Shown here: positions 4,438 to 5,264 of the stretch, piece by piece
How positions within the stretch are numbered: position 1 is the stretch's first letter
How the letters are laid out: each line of letters begins with the position of its first letter
The notes under the pieces: model-generated
What the model was told of the DNA's origin: nothing
Seen by the model: only the letters and a program-made list of their open reading frames with translations
Databases searched by the model: none
Translations under genes and position numbers: made by a program
Source of the DNA: Methanomicrobiales archaeon
GTDB taxonomy: Archaea > Halobacteriota > Methanomicrobia > Methanomicrobiales > Methanoculleaceae
Length of the DNA stretch: 5,264 nt
Reading direction: 5' to 3'
NCBI GenBank assembly: GCA_012797575.1
Contig: JAAZOW010000248.1
Span: forward strand, 1 to 5,264

Positions 4438-5264
4438 ATGCCTGAGGCGGTCCAGAGCGTTTCAAAAGAACGTGTCAAGTACATCATCTTTGGTTGTGGG
4501 AGCACCGGCTACAATGTTGCTGAGGAGCTCGAGCAGGAAGACGAAGATCTCATCATCGTGGATAAGGATGAGAAGCGGGTGGAGGATCTTCGCGACCAGA
4601 AGTATGAAGCGTTCGCCCGCGACATACGCGATCCGGATCTCCTGGAGGGGCTTCCGGTGCCGGAGGTCGCATTCATCCTCACAAACGATCGGGATGCCAA
4701 CCTGGCCGCGCTCAAGACCATAAAGAACCGGTATCCGGCAACTTTTGTTATCGCACGCGCCACCGACCCGGTCGGCGTCGACCTCCTCCAGCAGGAAGGC
4801 GCCGATATAGTCCTCTACCCCCAGGAGGTGGTTGCACGAACCGCTATCCACCACATCAGGCAGCTCCACTCATCGAGACTCGCCCTGCGCCTCTATGATA
4901 TGCTTGCCTCCTGGGAAGGAACGCTCTGTATCGTCACCCACTTAAACCCCGACCCCGATTCAATCTCGAGCGCCATGGCGCTCTCGATGATCGCGAGGCA
5001 CGCGAGCCACAACAAACTTGAGTGTCGTATCCTCTACGACGGTGATATCGGGCATCAGGAGAACCGGGCGTTCATCAACCTCCTCGAGATCAAGATGGAA
5101 CGGATCACCCCCCAGGTCCTTGAGGAGTGCAACTACATCGCCCTGGTCGACTCGTCGGGGCCGGGCGTGAACAACAAACTTCCGAAGACCACCCGGGTCA
5201 ACATCATCATCGATCATCACAAGAACGATGAGCACCCTTCTGTCGTCGCCGATTTCATCGATAT
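4438..5264 (+). CDS. TrkA-N (RCK) / DHH phosphoesterase fusion protein, 3' end cut off
   Basis: The first 275 codons are in the window and the gene continues past the right edge. Residues about 12-140 form a TrkA-N/RCK Rossmann domain: the glycine-rich turn FGCGSTGYN (18-26; G19, G21, G24), an acidic residue at the end of strand 2 (VDKD, D42) for an NAD-type ribose, and the RDIRDPDLL segment (61-69) typical of RCK proteins. From about 160 a DHH phosphoesterase domain follows: HLNPDPDS (168-175; H168, D172, D174), a DGD at 201-203, VDSSGPG (D238) and the family signature IIDHH (257-261). These residues bind two metal ions in nanoRNase, RecJ and cyclic-dinucleotide hydrolases. The likely role is phosphoester hydrolysis controlled by nucleotide or NAD binding; the substrate is not evident. 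A DHHA1 domain is expected beyond the edge. Start uncertain: in-frame ATGs at 4396, 4414 and 4438, none with a good ribosome site. 4438 is chosen because it begins closest to the Rossmann fold and fits a leaderless message. Confidence 0.9.
   Translation, partial: MPEAVQSVSKERVKYIIFGCGSTGYNVAEELEQEDEDLIIVDKDEKRVEDLRDQKYEAFARDIRDPDLLEGLPVPEVAFILTNDRDANLAALKTIKNRYPATFVIARATDPVGVDLLQQEGADIVLYPQEVVARTAIHHIRQLHSSRLALRLYDMLASWEGTLCIVTHLNPDPDSISSAMALSMIARHASHNKLECRILYDGDIGHQENRAFINLLEIKMERITPQVLEECNYIALVDSSGPGVNNKLPKTTRVNIIIDHHKNDEHPSVVADFID

Noticed and set aside
4462..4869. 135-codon minus-strand frame
   Set aside because: It is the reverse-strand shadow of the TrkA-N domain, whose glycine-rich motif and conserved residues are clear on the plus strand.
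1..5264. CRISPR array, insertion sequence or direct-repeat family
   Set aside because: No regularly spaced repeats, transposase-like frames or terminal inverted repeats were seen.

Overview
The window looks like chromosomal DNA from a GC-rich euryarchaeon, most likely a methanogen of the Methanomicrobiales (Methanoculleus-like). This is inferred from several traits seen together: a tRNA gene without an encoded CCA end, archaeal TATA boxes rather than bacterial -35/-10 promoters, strong GGAGGT ribosome binding sites, and a gene joining a TrkA-N (RCK) domain to a DHH phosphoesterase. No rRNA or phylogenetic marker is present, so the genus is a guess.

Layout. Positions 56-2904 (minus strand) hold two overlapping genes for ABC-2 type membrane subunits. 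The promoter-proximal gene (2904 down to 1123) encodes a fusion: an ABC-2 permease with a large extracytoplasmic loop, followed by a C-terminal PrsW-like intramembrane metalloprotease domain that keeps all its motif residues. It overlaps the next permease gene (1126 down to 56) by an ATGA tetranucleotide. Diverging from them across a gap of under 80 bases is the ATPase gene (plus strand, about 2982-3875), which has Walker A, signature, Walker B and H-loop motifs. The three genes together make a complete ABC exporter of the NatA/NatB or CcmA general type, with a protease built into one membrane subunit. The ATPase reading frame has no ATG, GTG or TTG upstream of its Walker A motif. The best start is an ATC codon just after a perfect AGGAGG.

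From 3876 to 4252 there is no convincing protein gene. This gap contains a hairpin overlapping a strong Shine-Dalgarno-like sequence, a terminator-like GC hairpin, an isolated strong TATA box (4034-4042), and then a stretch with two clean hairpins that could be an undescribed small RNA. A tRNA-Lys(CTT) gene lies on the minus strand at 4253-4325, with its own TATA box at 4361-4367. From about 4438 to the right edge runs the 5' part of a TrkA-N/DHH phosphoesterase gene on the plus strand, cut off by the window.

The main item of interest is the permease-protease fusion with its partner genes: an exporter in which substrate movement and intramembrane proteolysis may be coupled. The substrate is not visible from the sequence.
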